Below are positions 34,522 through 42,554 of a stretch of 64,000 nt of DNA, one piece after another. The stretch comes from Henriciella aquimarina (GTDB lineage Bacteria; Pseudomonadota; Alphaproteobacteria; Caulobacterales; Hyphomonadaceae). The translations under genes were made by a program, and so were the position numbers. Location of the stretch: contig NZ_NCST01000041.1 in NCBI RefSeq assembly GCF_002088975.1, positions 83,641-147,640 on the forward strand, read 5' to 3'. The notes under the pieces were generated by a model. It was not told where the DNA came from. It saw nothing but the letters and a program-made list of their open reading frames with translations, and did no database searches. Position 1 is the stretch's first letter; the number at the start of each line of letters is the position of its first letter.

Positions 34522-36735
34522 TCAGTCCTGCTTGTTTTCGTCGAGACGGTAGATGTCCGACCGCCAGCGGTCGCCCATCATGTGACGCGCGAAGAACTGC
34601 CAGAGACGGCGCTGCTCATAGCTTCTGTCCTCGGCCATATCGTGGTCCTGACCGGGATAGATCATGAACTCGAACGCCTTGCCGGCCTCGATCAGCGCAT
34701 CGGCCAGACGCACAGAATGGGCGAAATGCGTGTCGGTGTCGCTGTCGCCATGATAGAGCAGGAAGGGTGCGTCCAGGCCGTCGGCGATGGCCTGATTGGT
34801 CTTCATATTCACCACCCACTCGCCATCTTCCTGCTCGACGCCGAAGAAGTATTCGCCGGAATTCATCTCCGCGATCCGGTTGTCATGATTGCCGGAGCCA
34901 GCCGCCCCCGCCTGGTAGAGGTCTGGATAGGTGAACAGCAGCGCTGCCGTCATGAAGGCCCCGCCCGAATAGCCGAAGACACCGGCGCGGCTCAGGTCGA
35001 GCGCGTCGACCTGTTCGCCCAATTGCTCGAGCGTGGTCCGGCTGTCGGCCAGCGGATAGTCGCGGACATTGCCACGGCTATAGGTGAGGTACTCCTTCGC
35101 GCGCACGCCCTGCGCCTGCCCTCGCGTGGACGACGCCATGATGGCGAACCCCAGCTGCGAGAAGGCGACGCGGGAATCGGTCGGATAGAATTCGAGCGCG
35201 AAGTTGCCATAACCCGACGGGTTCGGCTGCGGGTTCACGAGGATGGGCACGGTCTCGCCCGGCTCGACATCGAAGGGCATCCAGAGACTGCCATAGAGCG
35301 GGGTCTCGCCGTCGGCGGCCACCGCCTCGAAGGGCAGCGGCGGCTCCCAGCCGGCCTCTTCCAGAGCGGAGATGTCGGTCTGGTAGAGGTCCATCAGCTT
35401 GTTGCCGTTCCCGTCCAGCAGGACAGAGCGCGGCGCCAGGTCGGGGCGGCTCCAGGTGTCGACCATATAGGCCCCGTCCGGCGACGGATGGAGGTGGTGA
35501 TAGCCCGACTCAGGATTGAGCAGCACCGTCTCGCCCGTCTTGAGATCGACCCGGAAATGGTGACGGTAATGCGGATTCTCGCCTTCCTGAGCGCCATAGC
35601 CCGACACGATCAGGGTCCGGTTTTCCTCATCCACATGCAGGATGTTCTCGATCACGACCTCACCGTCTGTCAGCTGGCGCACCAGCTCCCCCTCGCCGGT
35701 ATAGAGGTAGAGATGGTTGTAGCCGTCGCGGTCCGACAGCCAGATAATCTCCTTGCCGCCATCAAGCACCCGGAAGACTGGATAGCGGACCGTAAAATAT
35801 GGATCGCCCGTCTCGTGCAGGATGACATGGCTCTCGCCCGTCTCCGGATCGGCGGCGACCAGTTCGACCTCGCCATAGCCCCGGCTCATCCGCACATAAT
35901 AGATCTCGCCGGTGCCTTCGGGCGCCTGGATCCCCTTGCCGATCGTGCCGACACCGATGTCCATATTGCCGACGAACTGGCCCGGCCAGCGGGCGGTATC
36001 GATCTGCACGGCCGTCTCGGCTTCGGCATCGAACACCCAGAGCTCCGGAATAGGAACATGCTCGTCACCGGCCGTCGCGAAGTGAAACTCCCGCAGTGCC
36101 GGACGCGGTTCGGCCAGCGCGTTCAGGATCCAGTACTCACCGACCTCACGATTGTCCCAGCGCTCCATCCAGAAGCGCTTGGCATCGGGAAACCAGCCCA
36201 GCCTTGCCCGGAAAGCTTTCTGGGAGTCCCAGCTGCCATCCTCGGCGGCAAAGCTGCGGCCCGGTTCGCCATCCGTGGTGAGCTGGGTCTGCTCACCGTC
36301 GGGCGAGATCAGGACGACATTGTGATCAACGACGCCGACACGGAAAGAGCCGTCGGGAGACAGCAGCCCGGCTGGGCGCTCTTGCGCCGCTCCGCTGGCC
36401 GAGGCCTCCGGAGCAGCCGCGAACGTCTTCTCGCGCGCGGCGATGTCCACCGTCGCGCGAAAAGCCCCTTTGGCTGTGCGATAGTCGAAAGTGAAGCCCT
36501 GCCCGTCTTCGGACCAGTCGGGTTTCACAATGTCCGGATCGAAGCGATAATCCCAGGAGAAGCTGTCCTTCCGGCCCGCTGCCTGATCGACCGCGTCTTC
36601 CCCGTAGAGAAGCGCATAGACCTCTTTCGGCGTGAACCGTTCGGCCGCGGCATAATCCGGCCCATCGGCCATGGCGGCCCCGGGCACGAGCAGGAAAGCG
36701 GCGGCGAAAAGACTGGCGGGCTGGAGAAGACGCAT
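34522..36735 (-). CDS. Exported S9-family peptidase (DPP IV-like)
   Basis: This 737-residue protein has a signal peptide (PASLFAAAFLLVPGAAMA). An N-terminal beta-propeller domain of ~470 residues with repeated D-G-x and W-x-D strands precedes a C-terminal alpha/beta hydrolase. The nucleophile elbow is GVFGYSGGAFMTAALLF, the Asp lies in YHGDSDTD and the His in YPGQDHDM, giving a complete triad. S9 enzymes remove dipeptides, often after Pro or Ala. It starts 24 bases after the M24 gene stop and downstream of a peptide transporter, so it probably trims peptides brought in by the TonB receptor. Confidence 0.87.
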   Translation of the reverse strand: MRLLQPASLFAAAFLLVPGAAMADGPDYAAAERFTPKEVYALLYGEDAVDQAAGRKDSFSWDYRFDPDIVKPDWSEDGQGFTFDYRTAKGAFRATVDIAAREKTFAAAPEASASGAAQERPAGLLSPDGSFRVGVVDHNVVLISPDGEQTQLTTDGEPGRSFAAEDGSWDSQKAFRARLGWFPDAKRFWMERWDNREVGEYWILNALAEPRPALREFHFATAGDEHVPIPELWVFDAEAETAVQIDTARWPGQFVGNMDIGVGTIGKGIQAPEGTGEIYYVRMSRGYGEVELVAADPETGESHVILHETGDPYFTVRYPVFRVLDGGKEIIWLSDRDGYNHLYLYTGEGELVRQLTDGEVVIENILHVDEENRTLIVSGYGAQEGENPHYRHHFRVDLKTGETVLLNPESGYHHLHPSPDGAYMVDTWSRPDLAPRSVLLDGNGNKLMDLYQTDISALEEAGWEPPLPFEAVAADGETPLYGSLWMPFDVEPGETVPILVNPQPNPSGYGNFALEFYPTDSRVAFSQLGFAIMASSTRGQAQGVRAKEYLTYSRGNVRDYPLADSRTTLEQLGEQVDALDLSRAGVFGYSGGAFMTAALLFTYPDLYQAGAAGSGNHDNRIAEMNSGEYFFGVEQEDGEWVVNMKTNQAIADGLDAPFLLYHGDSDTDTHFAHSVRLADALIEAGKAFEFMIYPGQDHDMAEDRSYEQRRLWQFFARHMMGDRWRSDIYRLDENKQD

Positions 36736-36759
36736 CGTCCGGACCTTTCTGTAATCGGC

Positions 36760-37914
36760 TTAGAGAACCTGCAGCGTATGAGGGATCTTGGACAGGCTTT
36801 CACTGCCTGTCTCGTTGACGAGCAACGTGGCCCCGGCGCACCCGGTCGCCATCGCATCGGTATCGAGGAAAACCATGTGCGGGAAGAACACCATGCCCGG
36901 TTCGATAATGCGGTCATTGCCCCGGAAGATGAAGGCGCCTTCCATCCAGGTCGGCGGATAGGCGATGCCGATGGAGTAACCGCAGCCATTGAGCGCGCAA
37001 TCGCGTTCGCCTGCCTTTTCGGCAACGCCTCGATAGGCATCGAACATGGCGCTCACCGGATTGCCCGGCTTGCAGGCTTCCTTCGCCGCCTCGAAGGCCT
37101 CGATCGACAGCTTGCGGAGGTCTTTCTGCCGCTCGGTGACGCTGCCGACATAGAGCGTATGGAAGAGGCAGCCATGATAGTGGAGATAGGCCGCGCCGAA
37201 TTCGAGCTGAACCTGGTCGGTCTCCTGGATGACGTTGTGGTGGCCGGTGAAGTGGCGCACCAGCATGGCGTGCTCACCCGTGCCGAGGATCCAGCGGCTG
37301 GCGGCATAGTCCCCGCCCATCTCGAACATCTTGTTGTGCATCGCGCCCATCAGCTCGCCTTCGGTCAGGCCGGGCTTCACAATGTCCATGGCGACGTTCA
37401 GGCAGGCATCGGCGATCTCGGCGGCCTTGCGGACATATTTGATCTCGCCGGGCGTCTTGATGAGGCGCAGGTCGGCCACAAGGTCGGTCGCCTCGACGAG
37501 CTCTGCCTTGCCGGCAAAGGCCGTCTCGACCATGTTGGCGCGCTTGGCGCTCAGGCCGAAGGAATCGTATTCCACACCGAACCGCTTGCCCGAGCCGACA
37601 AGCTCCACCGCGATCTCAGAAAGGATCTCGGCCGGATTGATGTCTGGGTGGTCGTCATAGATGCGCACATCCTCGATGATGGAGGTCATGCGCGCCGCGC
37701 GCCGGTCGGGCTCCCTTGTCAGCAGGGTGAACTGGCCGTCCGCTGTCAGGATCGCGGCCTGGAAGGAGATATACCCCATCGTGTCGTAACCGGTGAGATA
37801 ATACATGCTTTCCTGACGGAAGAGCAGCATCGCGTCGAGATCCCGGCGCGCCATCTCCTGAAGCACACGCTTCTGACGCGCTTTCAGATCATCGACGGGA
37901 AAATGAAGAGCCAT
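36760..37914 (-). CDS. M24-family hydrolase lacking the metal site (creatinase / ectoine-hydrolase-like)
   Basis: This 384-residue protein has the pita-bread fold of Xaa-Pro aminopeptidase, with N-terminal creatinase domain (RQESMYYLTGYDTMGY). The five metal ligands of M24 peptidases are all replaced. The LD position reads QLEFGA, the second Asp segment reads CLFHTLYVG, the His segment GYSIGI, the first Glu region EPGMVFFPHMVF, and the last Glu segment GATLLVN. Creatinase and ectoine hydrolase are metal-free relatives with GTGEHAMLV-like segments, as seen here. It therefore probably hydrolyses a C-N bond of a small amino compound rather than a Pro peptide. Confidence 0.78.
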   Translation of the reverse strand: MALHFPVDDLKARQKRVLQEMARRDLDAMLLFRQESMYYLTGYDTMGYISFQAAILTADGQFTLLTREPDRRAARMTSIIEDVRIYDDHPDINPAEILSEIAVELVGSGKRFGVEYDSFGLSAKRANMVETAFAGKAELVEATDLVADLRLIKTPGEIKYVRKAAEIADACLNVAMDIVKPGLTEGELMGAMHNKMFEMGGDYAASRWILGTGEHAMLVRHFTGHHNVIQETDQVQLEFGAAYLHYHGCLFHTLYVGSVTERQKDLRKLSIEAFEAAKEACKPGNPVSAMFDAYRGVAEKAGERDCALNGCGYSIGIAYPPTWMEGAFIFRGNDRIIEPGMVFFPHMVFLDTDAMATGCAGATLLVNETGSESLSKIPHTLQVL

Positions 37915-37961
37915 AGGCTTGCCTCTCTTTTACAATACAAGAACAAAAACCGGGATGCGCC

Positions 37962-39554
37962 CTATCCCGCGTCAGCGCGTGACAGCATGGGCCGTCCGCG
38001 GCTGGCGCGTTTGATGGATGGACGCAGGAGGATGAGCGCCGCTGCGCTGAAGCAGCAGGCGAGGAGGATGCCCCAGAAGACCGTCTTCTGGCCGACATCA
38101 TAGGCCAGGGCCCCGAACTCGCCGGCGAGCCATGTGCCGATGCCGAAAACGGAGTACCAGGCCCCGAACACGAACGGCACGAGCCGCTCGGGCGAAAAGC
38201 GGCTGACCGCCGCAAACATGGTCGGCCAGAAGAAGATGTCGCCCAGGCCGAAGCAGATATAGGTCGCCACGATCCAGAGGACGTTGCTCTTGCCGTCCAC
38301 GGCGAGGTCACGCTCATAGGCCGCGCCGAGCTGGAAGACATAGCCGATCGCCAGCAGCGCCAGCCCGATGGCGAGCTTCTGGGACACGTCCGGAGACCGT
38401 CCGGTCTTCTCCAGCCGGATCCACAGCTTGGCGAAGAGCGGAGCGAGCGCGATGAAGAAGCCGGTACTGATCGTCAGAAACCATGTCGCCGGCACTTCAA
38501 ACCCGATCACCACACGGTCCGTCTGGGCGTTTGTGATGAGATGAAGGAGGCCGCCCTTCTGGTAGAACGCGAAGGCGTACACGATCGAGAAGAAGCTGCC
38601 GACGACAATCACGTTGAGCTTGGATCGCTCGCTGGCGGTGAGTTTCACCCGTTCGGCACCCGCCTCTGTCGGCTTGCGGTTGCCGGCATACCTGCCGACA
38701 TCGCCGAGATAACGCCGCCGCAGCAGGATGAAGAACAGCACACCGAAGAACATCCCGGCGCCGGCCGCGCTGAGGCCATAGTGCCAGCCGAGCTTCTCAC
38801 CCATCGTGCCGGCCACGAAATTCGCCGCGAAGGCGCCGACATAGACGGCCGCCAGGAAAATGGTGAAGGCCGCGTCGCGCTGACGGTCGTCCTTTTCGTA
38901 GAACTTGCCGACCAGGGAGGTCACTGTGGGCTTGATGAAAGCCGTGCCGAAAATGATGAAAAACAGCCCGGCCCAGAAGCTCAGCGACGTGCAGACATAG
39001 GCCGCCTGCGCCACCAGCGTTCCGGCCTCGCTGCCGGTCAGCCGCTCGACAGCCGCCGCCAGGTCTGCCTGCATAGTGTCATTTACGAAGAGCAGGCCGC
39101 GCGGGAAGCCGGCGCTCGCAATCGCGTCATGCACGGGCACGCCGGAAATCTTTTCGAAGAGAAACGGGAAATAGGCCGGGCCACCGAGACAGAAATGGCC
39201 AAGCGTGACGAGGATACCGCCCCAGAGGACGCAACGCTGCTCGCCGAGCTTGGTACTGGCGAGCCAGCCGCCAAAGGTGGGCGTGATGTAAACGAGCGCG
39301 ATATAGATGCCGTAGAGGCGGAGCGCGTCGGCTTCGTTCCAGCCGAACCCGTCATTGACCACCGGGTCGGTGAGAAAGAGGACCAGGAGCCCCAGCATCC
39401 CGTAGAAGCTGAACCGCTCCCAGAGCTCGGTCCCGGCCACCAGGAAGAGCCCCTTCGGATAGCCGAACAGCAAACCGCCGGGAGCTTTGACACCTGATTG
39501 TTCCGTGGAGGTCTCGCCTCCGCCCGGCTTGCTGCCGGCTTCGTTCTCCGTCAT
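37962..39554 (-). CDS. Proton-dependent oligopeptide transporter (POT/PTR family)
   Basis: This 530-residue membrane protein has 12 or more hydrophobic segments. The POT signature near the first helix, ELWERFSFYGMLGLLVLFL (E-x2-E-R-F-x-Y-Y-like), and GGWLASTKLGEQRCV are present, as is FFIIFGTAFIKPTVTSLVGKFY. It imports di- and tripeptides across the inner membrane. It is upstream of the M24 and S9 genes on the same strand and downstream of the TonB receptor, which gives a complete peptide uptake path. A soluble N-terminal tail of ~25 residues is rich in Gly and Glu. Confidence 0.9.
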   Translation of the reverse strand: MTENEAGSKPGGGETSTEQSGVKAPGGLLFGYPKGLFLVAGTELWERFSFYGMLGLLVLFLTDPVVNDGFGWNEADALRLYGIYIALVYITPTFGGWLASTKLGEQRCVLWGGILVTLGHFCLGGPAYFPFLFEKISGVPVHDAIASAGFPRGLLFVNDTMQADLAAAVERLTGSEAGTLVAQAAYVCTSLSFWAGLFFIIFGTAFIKPTVTSLVGKFYEKDDRQRDAAFTIFLAAVYVGAFAANFVAGTMGEKLGWHYGLSAAGAGMFFGVLFFILLRRRYLGDVGRYAGNRKPTEAGAERVKLTASERSKLNVIVVGSFFSIVYAFAFYQKGGLLHLITNAQTDRVVIGFEVPATWFLTISTGFFIALAPLFAKLWIRLEKTGRSPDVSQKLAIGLALLAIGYVFQLGAAYERDLAVDGKSNVLWIVATYICFGLGDIFFWPTMFAAVSRFSPERLVPFVFGAWYSVFGIGTWLAGEFGALAYDVGQKTVFWGILLACCFSAAALILLRPSIKRASRGRPMLSRADAG

Positions 39555-39599
39555 CTGGGACCTGCCTTCCTCTTCTGCGTCTGACTGTCAGCCTGCTTA

Positions 39600-39647
39600 C
39601 CGGCATGTGCGCGCGTGTATGAGGGAGCACGACAGCACACATGCCGG
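39600..39647. promoter_or_regulatory. Inverted repeat upstream of the peptide transporter gene
   Basis: CCGGCATGTG at 39600-39609 and its perfect complement CACATGCCGG at 39638-39647 flank a 28-nt spacer, 45 bases upstream of the POT start. The wide spacing fits two half-sites or a regulatory hairpin better than a terminator, since no T-run follows. Confidence 0.35.
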
Positions 39648-39693
39648 AAGCAAGGCAGGGCAGCCCCAAGAGCGCTGCCCCACCCGCGGGACT

Positions 39694-42330
39694 TTAGAAG
39701 GTCTTCTTCAGACCGGCATAGAGATAGCGTCCACGCAGATCGCCGATATAGCGGTCCCAGCCATCGGTGCTTTCAGCCACGAACGGCAGGTCGGCATTGA
39801 AGAGGTTCTCGGCTCCGACATAGGCCCGCAGGCCGGACAGGAGGCCGAAGCGCTCGGCCGCGGCAGTGTCGGTGAACTCATAGCCGAGCTGCAGGTCGAC
39901 CGTGGTGTACTCATCGACACGGCGGTCGATGCCGGCCGATTCCACAACGTCGCGGTAACCATCGGTATAGTGGATGCCGAGGGAGGCATCGACCGGCCCC
40001 CAATAGCCATTCACCGTGCCCGACAGGCGAAGCTCCGGCATCGGGCCGAACGCACTGCTGTATTCATCGAGATATTCGATGGTCACGTCCGCGCCGGTTT
40101 CCTTGAACTCGGTCAGACGCGTGGCATTGAGCAGGAAGCGGTATGTCCCGTAGCTGTCGGTCTCATAGTCATAGTTCAGGCTGATATCGACGCCCGAGAC
40201 AGACCGCGTACCGCCATTGTCGAGCCGCAGATCGAGGGTCGGATAGAGCGTCACCGGATCACGCGTGATCGAGCCGGCGGTTTCCGTGCCGTTGAGCAGG
40301 GCCTGACCGTCCGGCTGACGGATGATGTTGGAAATCTCCATGTCCCAATAGTCGACCGTGAAGAAGAGATTCGGCGCGAAGTCGGGCTGGAAGATCACAC
40401 CGGCGCTCAGCGTCTCGCCCTCTTCCGGGTCGAGTTCGCTATTGCCCCCATAGATGCGGTCGACCGGGAGGAAGCCATCCCGGACCGGGTCATAGTAGAA
40501 ACCGCCGCCTTCTGTGTTGTAGCGGACCGGATCGGTCAGCGCGGACACGCTCGGCGCCCGGAAGGTCTCCGCATAGGAGCCACGCAGGACGACACTCTCG
40601 CCGAACAGGCCGATGCGGCCGAGCACCTGGCCAACCGTCGAGGAACCGAAATCGCTATACTCCTCGCTGCGGAGCGCGCCGCGCATCTCGATGGACTGGA
40701 CCGTCGCATTCTCGACCGGCGCACTGAAGAGCGGCACACGCAGCTCCCCGAAGAAGGCGTCGATCTCGCGGCTGCCGCTCTCGCTCTGGAGCGGACCGCC
40801 CATCCACCAGTAGCTGGCCGTGGACCAGCCGCCGCTGGGCGTGAAATCGAACGAGACATCGCGGTGCTGATAGCCCGCCGCATACTGGACATTGCCCTGC
40901 CCGAAGAAGTCGAACAGATCACCGCTGACGGTGGCGTCGAAGGTCTCGACCTGGTTCTCCTGCACCCAGTGCGCATCCGGGCTGATCGCGTCGAGCACGT
41001 CGGCATCATTGCACCAGTAGCAGAAGGGATTGAAATCCCCGGCCGTGGCAGCCGCCTGGGCCGGCGCATAGTTGATGTCGTTCTGGTAGTTCTCGTCGAT
41101 TTCCTGCTTGTAGTAGGTGTAACCGACATCGTAATTGAACCAGCTGGCCAGCGCGCCTTCGAAACCGACCGTGCCCTGCAGCGAGGTGGTCTCGAAATCT
41201 TCGGTCATCAGGCCAGCGGCCTGCTCGCCGAAGGTGTAGACGACAACGACGTCCTCGCCGAAGGGATTGTTCGGATTGTCGGCGCCAACCGCGACATCGG
41301 TATAGGGCGGGTTCGCGATGAACTTCTGATCGCGCTGGTCGTAGACGCCGCGGGAATAGAATTCCAGCTTGTCGGGAATGGCCTCATAGCTGGCCGCCCA
41401 GTGACCGGACAGACGCTCTTGCGGCGGATAGGTGCCGTACTCGTTCGTCGATTCCGCCTGACGGTCGAAATCATAGGCCATGAAGTCGCTGACATCGGTC
41501 GGCACATAGCCCGGGTCGAAGCGGTCGATGTCGACGCTGTAAGAGGAGCCGGCATTCGGGCCGCTCTGGACGATGATCTGGTGCGGCGAACCATTGAAGC
41601 TGCTGCGCCGGTCAAGCCCGCCATACTCGGTATAGTCCCGGCTGGCTGTCAGCTCGCGGTCATGCTTGTTGAAGCCTTCCCGGTCCTGATAGGCCAAGCT
41701 GCCGGTGAAGTTGAACGGACCCTTGTCAAAGCCGATGACGCCGGCGATCCGCGCGGTCTCGGCCCCGCCTTCGGTGGCCCCGCCATAGGAGGTGGTCAGC
41801 TCGAGACCGTTGAAGTCCTTTCTCAGGCGAATGTTCACCACGCCGGCCACGGCGTCGGAGCCATAGATGGCGGACGCGCCGGTTTTCAGCACTTCGACGC
41901 CTTCGATGGCCTCGGCCGGGATCGCGCCGATATCGGCGACATTCTCACCGGCCAGACGTCGGCCGTCGACCAGGACCAGCGTGTACTGGTCGCCCACGCC
42001 GCGCAGGTTGATGGAGGACCGGCCGCCGCCATACTCGTCGGTCGTCGAGGAATTGCTGATACCGGTATTGACCGGAAGCTCGCGGAGGAAGTCTGCAGCC
42101 GACTCGGCCGGCGTGTTCTCCAGCTGGTCGCGCGTCACATACTGGACAGGCTGGGCTGTCGTGTCGGACGTCATCGACGGCGTCTTGATAAGGCTGCCGA
42201 CCACGACAACCGTATCCATCTGGGCCTCATCCTCCCCCTGCTGCGCTACCGCAATCGGTGCGGTGGCCGCGAGCACGGCCGCCGAGCTGGCGACGAGCAT
42301 TGTGCGCTTGAAACTGATGCCTGCATTCAT
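39694..42330 (-). CDS. TonB-dependent receptor, full length
   Basis: This 878-residue receptor has a signal peptide (FKRTMLVASSAAVLAATAPIAVA). The plug domain shows INLRGVGDQYTLVLVDGRRL and GVEVLKTGASAIYGSDAVAGVVN, and the barrel ends in YLYAGLKKTF with the terminal Phe. ATG 42330 has a good GGGGAAAG site; the longer upstream frame is not supported. It is of the large Oar/CirA-like type often used for oligopeptides. With the POT transporter, peptidases and D-deacylase around it, a peptide substrate is likely. The promoter region holds an ATACAT/ATGTAT inverted repeat. Confidence 0.92.
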   Translation of the reverse strand: MNAGISFKRTMLVASSAAVLAATAPIAVAQQGEDEAQMDTVVVVGSLIKTPSMTSDTTAQPVQYVTRDQLENTPAESAADFLRELPVNTGISNSSTTDEYGGGRSSINLRGVGDQYTLVLVDGRRLAGENVADIGAIPAEAIEGVEVLKTGASAIYGSDAVAGVVNIRLRKDFNGLELTTSYGGATEGGAETARIAGVIGFDKGPFNFTGSLAYQDREGFNKHDRELTASRDYTEYGGLDRRSSFNGSPHQIIVQSGPNAGSSYSVDIDRFDPGYVPTDVSDFMAYDFDRQAESTNEYGTYPPQERLSGHWAASYEAIPDKLEFYSRGVYDQRDQKFIANPPYTDVAVGADNPNNPFGEDVVVVYTFGEQAAGLMTEDFETTSLQGTVGFEGALASWFNYDVGYTYYKQEIDENYQNDINYAPAQAAATAGDFNPFCYWCNDADVLDAISPDAHWVQENQVETFDATVSGDLFDFFGQGNVQYAAGYQHRDVSFDFTPSGGWSTASYWWMGGPLQSESGSREIDAFFGELRVPLFSAPVENATVQSIEMRGALRSEEYSDFGSSTVGQVLGRIGLFGESVVLRGSYAETFRAPSVSALTDPVRYNTEGGGFYYDPVRDGFLPVDRIYGGNSELDPEEGETLSAGVIFQPDFAPNLFFTVDYWDMEISNIIRQPDGQALLNGTETAGSITRDPVTLYPTLDLRLDNGGTRSVSGVDISLNYDYETDSYGTYRFLLNATRLTEFKETGADVTIEYLDEYSSAFGPMPELRLSGTVNGYWGPVDASLGIHYTDGYRDVVESAGIDRRVDEYTTVDLQLGYEFTDTAAAERFGLLSGLRAYVGAENLFNADLPFVAESTDGWDRYIGDLRGRYLYAGLKKTF

Positions 42331-42383
42331 GGCTTTCCCCTTTGTTGCCCATGAAGCGACCCCCGCAACAGGAGAGTCACTTT

Positions 42384-42406
42384 CATACATTGCAAGTGTT
42401 ATGTAT
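42384..42406. promoter_or_regulatory. ATACAT-N10-ATGTAT inverted repeat upstream of the TonB receptor
   Basis: The 224-nt gap between the TonB receptor start and the deacylase end holds ATACAT at 42385-42390 and ATGTAT at 42401-42406, separated by 10 bases, in an AT-rich patch about 55 bases upstream of the start codon. It is a candidate operator or promoter core. Confidence 0.4.
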
Positions 42407-42554
42407 TTTCTCGCGGACCCAGCATGCACATTTTTCATGAAATGTAACTGCTTAATCCGGACGCTGCCTTTTTCTTGTGCCGTTTGTGGCGATAAAGTCA
42501 CTTTTTTGGGCAGGCGACCCGGCATCTTCCGGGGCCCGCCCTCTCCGCTATTCG

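Noticed and set aside
34495..38103. A 1202-codon open frame on the + strand
   Set aside because: It is antisense to the S9 peptidase and M24 genes, which have full motifs; long empty antisense frames are common in such GC-rich DNA.
39487..42354. A 955-codon open frame on the + strand
   Set aside because: It lies opposite a complete TonB receptor with signal peptide and barrel end; no domain is seen in it.
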